A DNA stretch of 64,000 bases, from assembly GCA_964635375.1 (NCBI GenBank), contig CAZWOU010000001.1, positions 62,001 through 126,000 of the forward strand, given 5' to 3'. Below the pieces are notes generated by a model. That model did no database searches. It had not been told where the DNA came from and was given only the letters and a program-made list of their open reading frames with translations. Shown piece by piece: positions 33,211-42,755 of this stretch. Both the position numbers and the translations under genes were made by a program. Numbering within the stretch: the stretch's first letter is position 1; each line of letters opens with the position of its first letter. Source of the stretch: CAZMNY01 sp964635375. Lineage in GTDB: Bacteria; Planctomycetota; Planctomycetia; Pirellulales; Pirellulaceae.

Positions 33211-34509
33211 CTAGGCCGACTCACGTCGCGAGGAAATGTGTTTTACTTTGACCTTGATCACGCGCCGACGATCCGATTCGATCACCGTCAGCTCATAACC
33301 GTTCTCGGAAATCCTCTCGCCTGAATCGGGAATGTAGCCCAGCTTGGCGATCACGAATCCACCCAGCGTGTCGTACACATCGGATTCGGGAATCACGATG
33401 CCCAATCGATCGTTGACATCTTCGATTTGAGCCTGGGCCGCGACGAGTGTCGTGTGGCTGTCAATCACCTCAAACTCCTGCGGCGCCTGCTCCGCGTCCG
33501 ACTCATCCTGTATCTCCCCGACGATCTCTTCCAGGACGTCTTCGATCGTCACGACGCCAGCCATTCCGCCATATTCGTCGACCACAATCGCAAGGTGCAT
33601 TCGAGTTCCCAAGAATTCTTGAAGCAGGTCGTCCACAGGTATTGAATCCGGAACAAACCAGGGCTTCCGAGAGATCTCTGCGAGCGTGCGCCGTTTTTCC
33701 GTCTCCTTGGCCAGTTCGGGCAAGAGGTCCTTGACGTAGAGGACGCCGACGATGTCGTCCAGCGAATCGCGAAAGACAGGCACTCGAGTCCGCTTAGCCA
33801 AAGTGACATGGTCCAGCAACTGGGCCCAATCGACGCCGCTGGCAATTGCGTCCACCTTGTTGCGCGGAGTCATGATATTTTCCGCCGTGCGATCGCCGAG
33901 GTCCATCACACCCTCGATCATTTCCCGCGCATCTTCTTCCATGAATCCCTCGCGCATGCCTGACGTTACGATCGCGCGGATCTCATCCTCAAAGGCCTCT
34001 TCTCCCTCCTCCACGGTCGGCTGAGGGCGCCCTGAGGCCCGTCGCAACAGGGCGTCAATCAAGGAGACGCCAAGCGTAAGCGGGAAAGCGGCGACGGCGA
34101 CGCGGCGCCACAATGGCCAGGTGTGCGTCAAGAGCGGAGCGGAATACAGCTTTACCAGGGCGAGTGGAATCCAGTGCAAAAGCAACAGCATGGCTAGGGT
34201 GCCCAAACCCACAAACAACACGTAGGGTCCAAGTTCGATCGCCTCGCCGCCGCGCGGCATCTGAAGAAAGTAAAGGGCGCCGCTCGAGATAGACACGACA
34301 ACGGACAAGCTGCGAACGCTGTCAACGGCGAGAGCCACTTGGTCGTGGGTCGCCATGATCGCAGCGAACCTCTCTCCCAACCGTCGTCGACGGCAATAGA
34401 TACCAAGCTCGCGTCTCGAGAAATCAACGAGAATCCTACCGCCGGTTGCCATCAACATGGCGGATAGGAGGCCGATCGACGTCGTCAGGAGAAGCAAGTT
34501 GGCCGTCAT
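33211..34509 (-). CDS. CNNM/CorC-type CBS-domain membrane protein
   Basis: The 432-aa protein has an N-terminal membrane domain of about four spans (LLTTSIGLLSAMLMATGG, SVVVSISSGALYFL, VLFVGLGTLAMLLLLHWI and AFPLTLGVSLIDALL). A CBS pair follows (IMTPRNKVDAIA ... VDEYGGMAGVVTIEDVLEEIVGEI) and then a CorC_HlyC domain at the C-terminus (IPDSGERISENGYELTVIE). This family, once called hemolysin-like, is linked to Mg or Co efflux. The start overlaps the ybeY stop by four bases. It belongs to the phoH-ybeY run. Confidence 0.93.
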   Translation of the reverse strand: MTANLLLLTTSIGLLSAMLMATGGRILVDFSRRELGIYCRRRRLGERFAAIMATHDQVALAVDSVRSLSVVVSISSGALYFLQMPRGGEAIELGPYVLFVGLGTLAMLLLLHWIPLALVKLYSAPLLTHTWPLWRRVAVAAFPLTLGVSLIDALLRRASGRPQPTVEEGEEAFEDEIRAIVTSGMREGFMEEDAREMIEGVMDLGDRTAENIMTPRNKVDAIASGVDWAQLLDHVTLAKRTRVPVFRDSLDDIVGVLYVKDLLPELAKETEKRRTLAEISRKPWFVPDSIPVDDLLQEFLGTRMHLAIVVDEYGGMAGVVTIEDVLEEIVGEIQDESDAEQAPQEFEVIDSHTTLVAAQAQIEDVNDRLGIVIPESDVYDTLGGFVIAKLGYIPDSGERISENGYELTVIESDRRRVIKVKVKHISSRRESA

Positions 34510-35024
34510 TCACCAAGTCCTTGGGCGGTTTCACAATTCGTGTCGGAGCGAAAATCGTCCCCATCGCGGCCAGGAGGCGTCGGCCGTCCCAGGGCGGAAA
34601 AATATTCGAGTTCCTTGCGGCGCATTGCCTGCCGATCGGGTTCGGATTGGTCATCGAATCCAACCAGGTGCAGCAAGCCGTGCACGACATAAAGGAGCAG
34701 TTCATCGCGCTCAGCCCAACCCCATTTTGCAGCTTCGCGGACCGCGTAGTCAAGGCTGGCAATGACTTCACCCTCCAATCGGGATCCGGAATGCTCGAAC
34801 AAGAAACTGAGCACGTCGGTCGGATAGTCGTGGTTCAGGTGTTTGCGATTCAGATCGTGCATTGTGGGGTCGTCAACGACGGCGATGCTCAGCGCACCAG
34901 TGCGAATTCCGAAGTCCTTGAGAATACGCAATGCAGCCTCCTCAAGAGGCCGCAAATCCACCGTCTTCGACTGTCGATTGACCGCGTCAATTTCAACTTG
35001 GAAACCGTCTTGGGTGTCATTCAT
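34506..35024 (-). CDS. ybeY: Endoribonuclease YbeY
   Basis: The 172-aa protein has the metal-binding signature HGLLHLVGFDD (H-x3-H-x4-GFD type) that defines YbeY, preceded by LNHDYPTDVLSFLFEH and GEVIASLDYA. YbeY acts in 16S rRNA 3' maturation and ribosome quality control. The start at 35024 (ATG) is chosen for length; AAGG lies upstream at a wide spacing. It is followed with a four-base overlap by the CorC-like gene, the usual phoH-ybeY-corC order. Confidence 0.96.
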   Translation of the reverse strand: MNDTQDGFQVEIDAVNRQSKTVDLRPLEEAALRILKDFGIRTGALSIAVVDDPTMHDLNRKHLNHDYPTDVLSFLFEHSGSRLEGEVIASLDYAVREAAKWGWAERDELLLYVVHGLLHLVGFDDQSEPDRQAMRRKELEYFSALGRPTPPGRDGDDFRSDTNCETAQGLGE

Positions 35025-35103
35025 GAAAAACACGCGCCTTGGCAACGCCAGCGACGTTTAACAGCGCCGCAGAAGGGAAACGCGAACGACAGCATCCCGC
35101 CGC

Positions 35104-37434
35104 TCAGGCGGTCTGCTGATCCGGATACTTCACTCTTCCATGGTACACGGCGATCAGCGACTTGACCAAGCTGTCTTCGATCTGGTCGAGTTCCTGCAGC
35201 GTGAGGCCACACTCATCGAACTGTCCATCAGCCAGCCGTTTCTTCGCCAACTCGCGGACTAGGCCCTCAATTCTCGCGGGAGCGGGATCAACGAGCGTCC
35301 GTGAGGCGCTCTCCGACGCGTCAGCCAGCATCAGCACTCCGGCTTCGCGAGTCTGGGGTTTCGGGCCCGGATAGCGGAACGCGGTTTCGTCGATCTCCTC
35401 GCCGCCCTCCTTCTCGGATTGGCGAGTAGCCTGCTGGTAGAAATACTCGACCAGCGTCGTCCCATGATGTTGTTCGATGAAATCGATGAATGGCTGAGGC
35501 AGGTGGTGTTGCCGGGCGAGGTCGGCGCCATCTTTGACATGGGCGATGATTACCAAAGTACTCATCGCAGGCGCAAGCGTGTCGTGACGATTGCCTTCCT
35601 GACCTTGGTTCTCAACGAAGTAAGTTGGCTTGAGCATTTTCCCGATGTCGTGAAAGTAGGCGCCGACGCGGACGAGCAGCGAATCTGCGCCTATCGACTC
35701 GGCAGCCGCCTCGGCCAGCGAAGCGACATTGATCGAGTGGTTGTAGGTGCCGGGTGCTCGCTGGGCCAACTCTTGCAGCAGAGGGTGGGACGCGTCGCCC
35801 AGTTCAAGCAAGCTGAGATCTGTTTGTACGTCGAACAGTTTCTCCACAAACGGCAACAACCCTGTCATCAGAATTCCAGACAACAAAGTGCAGAAACCGA
35901 ACCAGCCCGCACCAGCGATCAAGGCGACAACAAAGGACGCATTGGGCCAGTCGCCAATGATTGCAGGCAGCGTGAAACTCGACATGTTGGACAAGCCAAA
36001 CGCCTGCCCCACCATCGTTCCAACTCCAACGGTTGACGCCATCGTCACCAAACCGGCCGTGAACCCGACGTAGATCAGCTTCGTGCGACTGCGGATGCGT
36101 CCGATCAGCAAGATGGCCACAGAGACCGACGAGACCAGAATGACGAACTCGGCGAGGCCATGACCCAAGGACAACGCGACGGCTAACGCAGTCGCAGTGG
36201 AGATCAACAACGCCAATTCTCGCTCGTGGGCGATAGCAATCGTCATGCCCAAAAGAGTCAAAGGAATGATCTCGGCACGCCACTGATCCGCCGCTGTGAA
36301 GGCGCATGCCGCCACCGTACAGACAACAAACAGCAGCAGAGTAGAAAACTGCCTCAAATCGGCGAGCACGTTGGGGGCGTGGTAGTAAAGATACGCGCCG
36401 CACAATACGAACATAGCGACATACATGCCGAAAGCCGCCAAGCTCTGCCGGATCATTTGCGACAACGTCGTGCTGGCAAGGATGGCNNNNNNNNNNAGAT
36501 GAACATCCTGCATTGACAAGGGCGACCCGCCGTCAGCGAGCCTGTCGCCAACCTGATAATCGATCGTTGCCGGCTCGACGCTTGCTTCGGCTGATTTTCG
36601 CGCCGCATTCGACTCGATCGAGTTGATCGTCAACGTAGTCGGCAAGCCTTTCTTTGTGCTCCATAAAGACGCTGCCAGGGCGAGCGATTGAGCCGCGGTC
36701 TCGCCAAACCCCGCCTGCTGAAACTCGGAATTCAAGTTCGCGTTCAGCCCGGTGGTCACTGCCGCGATACGGACCTGCTCTCGCTCCAGCCTGCGAGTAA
36801 AAGAGGCGTTGCCAACGGGGTGAATGAAGATTGCGGTCTGGCTGCCATCCTCCATCGCATGCTCAAGGTTCTCCAAGAGTCCGTTCTTCTCGTAGTCGGC
36901 GAACGCTTTTTCCAACCCAATTTGGAATCGAGCTAGTTCCATGTCGTCGGCCAGCGCCTCGCGGACAAGATCGTACAATTCCTGTGAGGTCGGCGTCTGG
37001 TTCTCATCCGGCTGAAACGACTCCCAGAACTTCGCCGGCAGCTCGTCAAACGCCTTGGCTCGAGTGACCTCGAACATGCGTTCGCGAAGCGCTTGTCTCA
37101 TTTCCACAAGGGGCCTGACATCGTGCTGGTAGACACAGATGGTTTCGGCCCGCTGCTGTCGTCTCTTGGCTTCGGTCTTCTCTTCGTCGGGAACCTGGAA
37201 TTCAGCCTGAGCAACGATGGCTCGACCTGGAATATGTCCGCTGCGAAAATGAAACGGGGGCGCCCAGGCGGCAGTCACGAACCACATCGCGATAGCGGCC
37301 GCCAGGCAGAGTCCAATCCGAGCCAGCGCGGCGGGCTGTCGCAATCGAGCCACCCCTCGAGCATAACGACCAGGGGGCAGTTCAAACGCGGCGACGCGAG
37401 CGAACCGCGAGCGGATTGGCGAACCAGACGACAT
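35104..37434 (-). CDS. 7TM-HD phosphohydrolase (PgpH/YqfF type), interrupted by an N gap
   Basis: The frame gives 776 aa including the 10-N gap. The N-terminus has one span (LCLAAAIAMWFVTAAW), then a large extracytoplasmic 7TMR-HDED domain (about 60-310) and about seven spans (330-540). The cytoplasmic HD domain carries RAPGTYNHSINVASLAEAAA and YFHDIGKM with the HD pair. In Firmicutes PgpH degrades c-di-AMP; in planctomycetes this is unproven. The gap at 36487-36496 lies just before span 2. The flanking LSMQDVHL and AILAS fit the family segment that usually holds about six to seven more residues, so the true gap is probably longer than 10 bases. phoH and ybeY flank it, as in many genomes. Confidence 0.9.
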   Translation of the reverse strand: MSSGSPIRSRFARVAAFELPPGRYARGVARLRQPAALARIGLCLAAAIAMWFVTAAWAPPFHFRSGHIPGRAIVAQAEFQVPDEEKTEAKRRQQRAETICVYQHDVRPLVEMRQALRERMFEVTRAKAFDELPAKFWESFQPDENQTPTSQELYDLVREALADDMELARFQIGLEKAFADYEKNGLLENLEHAMEDGSQTAIFIHPVGNASFTRRLEREQVRIAAVTTGLNANLNSEFQQAGFGETAAQSLALAASLWSTKKGLPTTLTINSIESNAARKSAEASVEPATIDYQVGDRLADGGSPLSMQDVHXXXXAILASTTLSQMIRQSLAAFGMYVAMFVLCGAYLYYHAPNVLADLRQFSTLLLFVVCTVAACAFTAADQWRAEIIPLTLLGMTIAIAHERELALLISTATALAVALSLGHGLAEFVILVSSVSVAILLIGRIRSRTKLIYVGFTAGLVTMASTVGVGTMVGQAFGLSNMSSFTLPAIIGDWPNASFVVALIAGAGWFGFCTLLSGILMTGLLPFVEKLFDVQTDLSLLELGDASHPLLQELAQRAPGTYNHSINVASLAEAAAESIGADSLLVRVGAYFHDIGKMLKPTYFVENQGQEGNRHDTLAPAMSTLVIIAHVKDGADLARQHHLPQPFIDFIEQHHGTTLVEYFYQQATRQSEKEGGEEIDETAFRYPGPKPQTREAGVLMLADASESASRTLVDPAPARIEGLVRELAKKRLADGQFDECGLTLQELDQIEDSLVKSLIAVYHGRVKYPDQQTA
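36487..36496. other. Assembly gap of 10 N
   Basis: Ten N within the 7TM-HD gene. The frame is open on both sides, and CTN before the gap must be Leu. The run of exactly 10, identical to the gap at 38953, points to a fixed scaffold placeholder. Confidence 0.95.
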
Positions 37435-37488
37435 ATTTCACCCAGACGGTTTCATCAGTCAAGCAGACGCCAATGCGGCGTCGCCAAG

Positions 37489-38445
37489 CTACCGCCTCGC
37501 CTTTCCATTTCTAGGTCCAGCATCGTCGTAAGCCTTGACGATTTCTTGCACCAATCGGTGTCGTACAATGTCCGCTCGACTCAAACTTACATCAGCGATC
37601 CCCTTAATTCTTCGCAAGCGGCGCTGAGCATCCACGAGACCGCTGAGGGAATTAGGAGGAAGGTCGACCTGCGTGACATCGCCAGAAACGACAATCTTGG
37701 AATGTTCCCCCATCCGGGTGAGAAACATCTTCATTTGACTGACCGTCGTATTCTGCGCCTCGTCCAGGATGATAAAAGCCTCGTTGAGCGTTCGGCCTCT
37801 CATATAAGCTAGCGGAACCACTTCGATCAGGTCCTGCTCCATGAGACGCTTGATCTGGTCAAAGTCCACCATTTCGTTCAGAGCGTCAAGCAAGGGCCGT
37901 AGGTAGGGGTTAATCTTGGCCCGCAAATCGCCAGGCAAATAGCCAAGACTCTCTCCCGCCTCGACTGCCGGTCGCACTAAAGCAATCTTGCGAACTTGCT
38001 TCTGCTTGAGCGCCTCGACCGCCAGGGCGACGGCCAAGTAGGTCTTTCCGCTACCAGCGGGACCGGTAGCGAAAGTGATGTGATGCTTGCGGATCGCGTC
38101 GACGTATCGCTGCTGCCCCGGCGTCCGCGGACGTATCCTCTTAGTAATGTTGATCACGTCAATCGGCGCGTCTAGTTCCGCTGCATCGCCCTGCACGATT
38201 CCCAGAAGCTGGCCGACCTCGTCGTCGCGCACAGCGCCGGTTCGCTCGACAACGGTCTTCATCTTCTCCAACGTCTCAATGGCCTGCGCGACCGCTTGCT
38301 CGTCGCCAACGACATGGATCTGCCCGTCGCGATGGGTAATCGTGACGCGAAACGCATCGCGGACCCGCTGCAGGTGTTGATCGTGAGCGCCGAAAAGCGG
38401 TAGGACGAGAGCTTCCTCACCCATAGGTATTGTGGCTTCGTGCAT
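37489..38445 (-). CDS. phoH: PhoH family ATPase
   Basis: The 318-aa protein has an N-terminal KH-like region (FRVTITHRDGQIHVVGDEQAV), then the PhoH ATPase: TPGQQRYVDAIRKH, FATGPAGSGKTYLAVALAVE (Walker A), LVRPAVEAGESLGYLPGDL and FIILDEAQNTTVSQMKMFLT (Walker B), TRMGEHSKIVVSGDVTQVDLP. PhoH-like proteins are probably RNA-related ATPases coupled with YbeY. ATG 38445. It heads the long minus-strand run that passes through 7TM-HD, ybeY and recO. Confidence 0.96.
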   Translation of the reverse strand: MHEATIPMGEEALVLPLFGAHDQHLQRVRDAFRVTITHRDGQIHVVGDEQAVAQAIETLEKMKTVVERTGAVRDDEVGQLLGIVQGDAAELDAPIDVINITKRIRPRTPGQQRYVDAIRKHHITFATGPAGSGKTYLAVALAVEALKQKQVRKIALVRPAVEAGESLGYLPGDLRAKINPYLRPLLDALNEMVDFDQIKRLMEQDLIEVVPLAYMRGRTLNEAFIILDEAQNTTVSQMKMFLTRMGEHSKIVVSGDVTQVDLPPNSLSGLVDAQRRLRRIKGIADVSLSRADIVRHRLVQEIVKAYDDAGPRNGKARR

Positions 38446-38878
38446 CTTTGAATCTGGTGTCGCCAGACCCTACTACCAAGAATTTGCCTTGCTTGGCGAT
38501 ATTCGCCGACCGAAGAGGACGTGCAGCCACGCCCAGCCTCGACTAACCTCGCCCCACAACCAAAGATTCTGACGTCCCTACGGCCGTCGGGTCAAGTCAC
38601 AGAAACTATACCTAATCAATGACAAGGGGAAGCAGTCCCTTGTTCATGCATACGTTGTAAACCGCGTAATACCACGGGATTAGCCGACGGATTAACTCAA
38701 TATTCCGGTTGAATGGGCGGGTCAGATGGTCGCCCCCTGGCGGTTCAAGTCACTTCCGTCGCCAGCCGTCCGAATTCTGATTTTCAGCCAGGTGAGAAAC
38801 CACGATTCCCGACATCGTTTCGCCCTGTCCAGCCCCTCCCATCGCCATCGAATCATCGTCGCTGAGTATCGTTTCACA
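38446..38878. other. Gene-free region between cdsA and phoH
   Basis: The 433 bases lie downstream of cdsA and upstream of phoH (both minus strand). I see no ORF with coding character, no tRNA cloverleaf and no clear terminator. The phoH promoter must be here, but no boxes stand out. Confidence 0.5.
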
Positions 38879-39781
38879 TTAGGGCCCGACAAGCCCCAGA
38901 ACCCAGCACAAGTAGCCGATTGGCGCGGCGAAAATAAGCGAATCCAAAACATNNNNNNNNNNGTGACCGGAGTCCTTACAATCCAAATCTCGTTTGAGCA
39001 GTGATTCCGCCAAGTCGCCAACCATGCCGGTCACAGCCAAAATGACTCCGTAAACCGCCGCCAACACGAGACCGATTGCTCCGATGGCCGGCGGATCTGA
39101 AATCAAGAATGTTGGCGCGATCGCCAGAAACAGGGCGCTCACAATGGCCGACGTCGCCACGCCCCCGACCGCGCCGGCCAGCGTCTTACCGGGGCTCAGT
39201 TTCGGGGCCAGTTTGGTTTTGCCGAACATCCGGCCGAATGTGTAGGCGCCGACGTCCGACATCTTGACGACGACCACCACGGACAGCAACGCGCACATTC
39301 CCCATTCGGCGTCTCGAAAGAGCCTCAGCCAAACAAAGAACGACAGCGGCAACGCCACATAGACACTCGGCATCAGAGTCAAAGCGACGAATGATAACGG
39401 CCGCGACGAATGCTCGCCGTATCTTCGCATGGCGAATACAAAAGCGACCATCACAGCAACCGTTTGAGCCCCCAACGGCCAACCCAGTTTTCCCAAAGGG
39501 CAATCGAGCGGATAGGGACTCCCGAACAGCGGGTAATAAACGGCAATTCCGCAAGACAACCAAACCAACAGAGCGCCAATCATGCCCGCCGCGTAAGAAA
39601 TCTCATATCGGCCCTTGTCCATCATCGTGCAAAGCTCATGCGCGCCCATCGCCAGCAACAATACTGAGAACGGGAACAGCAACGCACCGGGGGCGTGCCG
39701 CATCCAAAAGTAATCGGCGACGAAGATGGCCGCGAGCGGCGTAAGGATCAAGGCGGCGCCGATCAGTCGAAATCTAAGCAA
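38879..39781 (-). CDS. cdsA: Phosphatidate cytidylyltransferase, interrupted by an N gap
   Basis: The 300-residue frame includes the 10-N gap. It is an eight-span-type membrane protein with KMSDVGAYTFGRMFGKTKLAPKLSPGKTLAGAVGG (in pieces, the CdsA core) and GDLAESLLKRDLDCKDSGH. It makes CDP-diacylglycerol for phospholipids. The gap falls exactly inside the signature K-R-x4-K-D-x-G-H-x5-G-G-x2-D. After it VLDSLIFAAPIGYLCW resumes. The start TTG at 39781 follows GGGGAG and overlaps the uppS end by 19 bases, suggesting coupling. Confidence 0.92.
   Translation of the reverse strand: MLRFRLIGAALILTPLAAIFVADYFWMRHAPGALLFPFSVLLLAMGAHELCTMMDKGRYEISYAAGMIGALLVWLSCGIAVYYPLFGSPYPLDCPLGKLGWPLGAQTVAVMVAFVFAMRRYGEHSSRPLSFVALTLMPSVYVALPLSFFVWLRLFRDAEWGMCALLSVVVVVKMSDVGAYTFGRMFGKTKLAPKLSPGKTLAGAVGGVATSAIVSALFLAIAPTFLISDPPAIGAIGLVLAAVYGVILAVTGMVGDLAESLLKRDLDCKDSGHXXXXVLDSLIFAAPIGYLCWVLGLVGP
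38953..38962. other. Assembly gap of 10 N
   Basis: Ten N in cdsA. The bases after it on the coding strand, AT-GTT, fit the last two bases of a GAT Asp codon in the family pattern GGVLD-VLDSL. Family spacing suggests about 28 missing bases, also compatible with the frame. Confidence 0.95.
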
Positions 39782-40524
39782 GGTTCGGCTCCCCCGTCGT
39801 TCAATCCGCCATACCTGCGGTCCCGAGCGGAATAGTCGCGAATCGCCTGATGCAAGTTGGCTTCGCAGAACTCAGGCCAACAGACATCCGTCACCCACAA
39901 CTCGGCATAACTGATCTGCCAAAGTAGGAAGTTGCTGATCCTCATTTCGCCCGCGGTTCGCACCAGCAAATCGGGATCTGGCATGTGTTTCGTATACAAA
40001 TGATCCGCGATCGTGTTCTCGTCAATCTGTTCCAGACCTATCTCACCGCGAGCGACCTCGCCGGCGATGCGCTGAACTGCATCCACCATTTCTGAACGCC
40101 CGCCGTAGTTGATCGCCAGGCAGAGTTGAGTTCCTTTGTTGCTCTGGCTCAACTCGATGGTCTTATCCATTTCCTTGAGCACTCGATCCGGAATACCGTC
40201 GCGACGCCCGATGATGCAGACGGCGATTCCCTGCTCCATGATCGTGGTCCGTTCCTCGATCATATACTGTTCGAGCAGATGCATGAGAAAGTCGAGCTCG
40301 TGCTGCGGCCGCTTCCAGTTCTCACTGGAGAGGCAGTAAAGCGTTAGCTGCTCGATGTGAAGCCTCGCACACTCCTCGACAGTGCGCCTGACGCTGGCGA
40401 CCCCGTGTCGATGCCCCTCGATTCGGGGAAGTCCCCGACGTTGCGCCCAACGCCCATTGCCATCCATGATGATGGCGATGTGCCGTGGTCGGCGCTCAGG
40501 CGGTACGTCGAAGCGTTCGCTCAC
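39763..40524 (-). CDS. uppS: Undecaprenyl diphosphate synthase
   Basis: The 253-aa enzyme has HIAIIMDGNGRWAQRRGLPR, GHRHGVASVRRTVEEC, LTLYCLSSENWKRP, CLAINYGGRSEMVDAVQ and the C-terminal DLLVRTAGEMRISNFLLWQ with YAELWVTDVCWPEF. It makes the C55 lipid carrier for cell-envelope polymers. The frame is open upstream to 40647, inside purA; the GTG at 40524 gives the usual length. It is followed with overlap by cdsA, a common pair. Confidence 0.97.
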   Translation of the reverse strand: MSERFDVPPERRPRHIAIIMDGNGRWAQRRGLPRIEGHRHGVASVRRTVEECARLHIEQLTLYCLSSENWKRPQHELDFLMHLLEQYMIEERTTIMEQGIAVCIIGRRDGIPDRVLKEMDKTIELSQSNKGTQLCLAINYGGRSEMVDAVQRIAGEVARGEIGLEQIDENTIADHLYTKHMPDPDLLVRTAGEMRISNFLLWQISYAELWVTDVCWPEFCEANLHQAIRDYSARDRRYGGLNDGGAEPCLDFD

Positions 40525-40576
40525 CAAGTCATCTCGCGAAAAGGGATCCGTTCGATCGGGGCCTGCACGATTTGTC

Positions 40577-41878
40577 TTACGGGGTCGCGATCGATGCCTC
40601 AACGAACATAGTCTGGGCCCGGTCCGGACCAACCGATACGACCTCAACTGGTCGCTCTACCAACTGACTCACGCGATCCAAATAGGCGCGCGCGCCGGAA
40701 GGCAAGTCTTCGATACGCCTCACCTCAGTGACGTCGGTTTCCCAACCTGGGATGGTCTCATAAATTGGCACGGCGCGGCGCAAGTCGTCAGCGTTGCTGG
40801 GAAACTGGTTCGTCCGTTCGCCATCCAGTTCATAGGCGACGCAGATCTTGACTTCGGATAACTGACTCAACACATCCATCATCATCATCGATAGCGCATC
40901 GACGCCGCTCAACCTAGCAGTATAGCGAACAGCGACCGCGTCAAACCAACCGCACCGTCGAGGCCGCCCGGTTGTGGTGCCGTACTCGTTGCCCAGGTCT
41001 CGTATGCGGTCACCCATTTCGTCGTCCAACTCGGTCGGAAATGGTCCTCCGCCGACACGTGTTGAATAGGCCTTCACAACGCCGAGCACCTTGGAGATCC
41101 ACTTCGGCGGCACGCCCGATCCGGCGCACACGCCAACACCCGAACTGTTGCTGCTGGTGACGAACGGGAAAGTGCCGTGGTCGATATCGAGTAAAGCGCC
41201 CTGAGCGCCCTCGTAGAGAATCTTGGCGTCGCGTTCAACGGCATCGAGTAGTCGCGGCGTCGTGTCCACCACGTGTCGTTCCAACTGCATCGCGTAACCT
41301 CGAAACTCGTCGCAGACCGCCTCGGCGTCAAGCTCCACTGGATCGTCGCAGATTCCGCGAAGGAACTTCTTCTTCGCCTCCACGATCTCCCGCACTCGTT
41401 CCGCAAAACTGTCTCGATACATGTCACCGAGCCGAATGGCGAAATGCCTGCCGACTTTGTCCCGATAACATGGACCAATGCCACGCAGCGTGGTGCCAAT
41501 ACTTTCGCCGCCGACGGTCGCTTTGTTCTGAGCTTGATCTTCGGCCAAGTGCCACGGCATGACCACATGCACGCGATCGCTGATCAACAGGTTCTCGGCA
41601 ACCTTGACGCCCCGCGACGTTAGAGACTCAATCTCTCGGAGAATCGTCGGTGGGTTGAGCACAACCCCTGGGGTGACGTAATTGACGACCTCCGGGTTCA
41701 AAATCCCCGAGGGGATATGATGCAGTTTGTAGACGTCGTCCCCGACAACCACCGTGTGGCCGGCGTTCGCACCGCCCTGGTACCGCACTACCATCTCGAA
41801 TTGCGATGTCAGCAGATCGACGAGCTTTCCCTTCGCTTCATCTCCCCACTGGAGGCCAATTACGCATGTTCCCGGCAC
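40577..41878 (-). CDS. purA: Adenylosuccinate synthetase
   Basis: The 433-aa enzyme has the GTP loop QWGDEAKGKLVDLL, GGANAGHTVV, the catalytic base segment and the switch TLRGIGPCYRDKVGR, LYEGAQGALLDIDHGTFPFVTSSN, and YGTTTGRPRRCGWFDAVAVRY. It links aspartate to IMP in AMP synthesis. The start is GTG at 41878, with AAAGGG upstream. It is 52 bases before uppS and may be transcribed with it. Confidence 0.98.
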   Translation of the reverse strand: MPGTCVIGLQWGDEAKGKLVDLLTSQFEMVVRYQGGANAGHTVVVGDDVYKLHHIPSGILNPEVVNYVTPGVVLNPPTILREIESLTSRGVKVAENLLISDRVHVVMPWHLAEDQAQNKATVGGESIGTTLRGIGPCYRDKVGRHFAIRLGDMYRDSFAERVREIVEAKKKFLRGICDDPVELDAEAVCDEFRGYAMQLERHVVDTTPRLLDAVERDAKILYEGAQGALLDIDHGTFPFVTSSNSSGVGVCAGSGVPPKWISKVLGVVKAYSTRVGGGPFPTELDDEMGDRIRDLGNEYGTTTGRPRRCGWFDAVAVRYTARLSGVDALSMMMMDVLSQLSEVKICVAYELDGERTNQFPSNADDLRRAVPIYETIPGWETDVTEVRRIEDLPSGARAYLDRVSQLVERPVEVVSVGPDRAQTMFVEASIATP

Positions 41879-41965
41879 AACTCATCCCTTTCGCATTCTT
41901 CCACAACGGCCAAACCCGTCAGTTTACGACTAGCCCGCGAAGGAGGTCAAGGAGCGGAACGAGGG

Positions 41966-41993
41966 ATGCCGGGCGAAAAACGCCCGCCCGCAT
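41966..41993. other. Stable hairpin between trmH-like gene and purA
   Basis: CGGGCG (41970-41975) pairs with CGCCCG (41981-41986) around AAAAA, extended by ATGC/GCAT (41966-41969 with 41990-41993) past a CCC bulge. It lies downstream of the trmH-like stop on the minus strand, but no T run follows, so it may be a processing site or weak terminator. Confidence 0.4.
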
Positions 41994-42082
41994 GCCAAAT
42001 ACTGAAAAGGGCAAGATTTCCGACATCGAAGAATAATCCCGCTCTGCGAAACACCCAGCCACGGAGACGAGAAAGAAAGTCG

Positions 42083-42580
42083 CTAACCGAGCGGAAACTG
42101 GCGGCAATATTCGTACATCACCATCACCGCGGCCGTGGCGACGTTGAAACTGTAGGGGAGGCCGTAGACAGGAATCTCGGCAACACGGTCCATGGACGCC
42201 AACAGGGGGTCGTCGAGTCCTTCGCGTTCGCTGCCCAGAACAATCGCCGTCCGTCGATGGAATTCAAATTCGAACAAGCACTCGGACTCGCTGGCTTGCT
42301 CCAAACCGACCAGCTGAAACCCGTCTTGCCTGAGTCGATCGATAACAGGCGGTAGACTTCGGCGAACTTCGATTTCCACTTGCTCAGCGCCGTCGCGGGC
42401 AATCCTCGAGTCGACCTTTGGGTTGCCGCAAGCAATCACACGCTTCAAACCGAAGCAGCTTGCAGCGCGGACAATTCGCGAAAGATTGACGCTACTGCGC
42501 AGCGGCGGACAAACCAACAGCAGTTCGCGAGGGCGCTGGAGCGTCTTGGGCTGTTTGTGGCGTTGATGTTGAAAGGGCAT
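42083..42580 (-). CDS. SpoU/TrmH-family RNA methyltransferase
   Basis: The 165-aa protein is a SPOUT methyltransferase: LVCPPLRSSVNLSRIVRAASCFGLKRVI (motif 1 with the Asn-x-x-x-x-x-Arg pattern), IVLGSEREGLDDPLLA (motif 2) and VYGLPYSFNVATAAVMVMYEY (motif 3), the knotted SAM site. It is short, with no N-terminal extension, like TrmH catalytic domains. The RNA target is not readable. ATG 42580 is used; the frame remains open upstream over polX. Confidence 0.9.
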   Translation of the reverse strand: MPFQHQRHKQPKTLQRPRELLLVCPPLRSSVNLSRIVRAASCFGLKRVIACGNPKVDSRIARDGAEQVEIEVRRSLPPVIDRLRQDGFQLVGLEQASESECLFEFEFHRRTAIVLGSEREGLDDPLLASMDRVAEIPVYGLPYSFNVATAAVMVMYEYCRQFPLG

Positions 42581-42755
42581 CGATCCACCGAGATTAAGTC
42601 GCGACCAGTCGCGCCGTGGCAGTTGACCAAGGTAAGCGGGGCCGCCTTGAATTGCAATCGATGCGAAGACGATTCCACGGTCCGAAGGCCGCCTCAACCT
42701 CGCTATACGCAAGATGAGCTCGGCTTGCTTTCGCCCAGACGTTGCCAGCCCTGGC

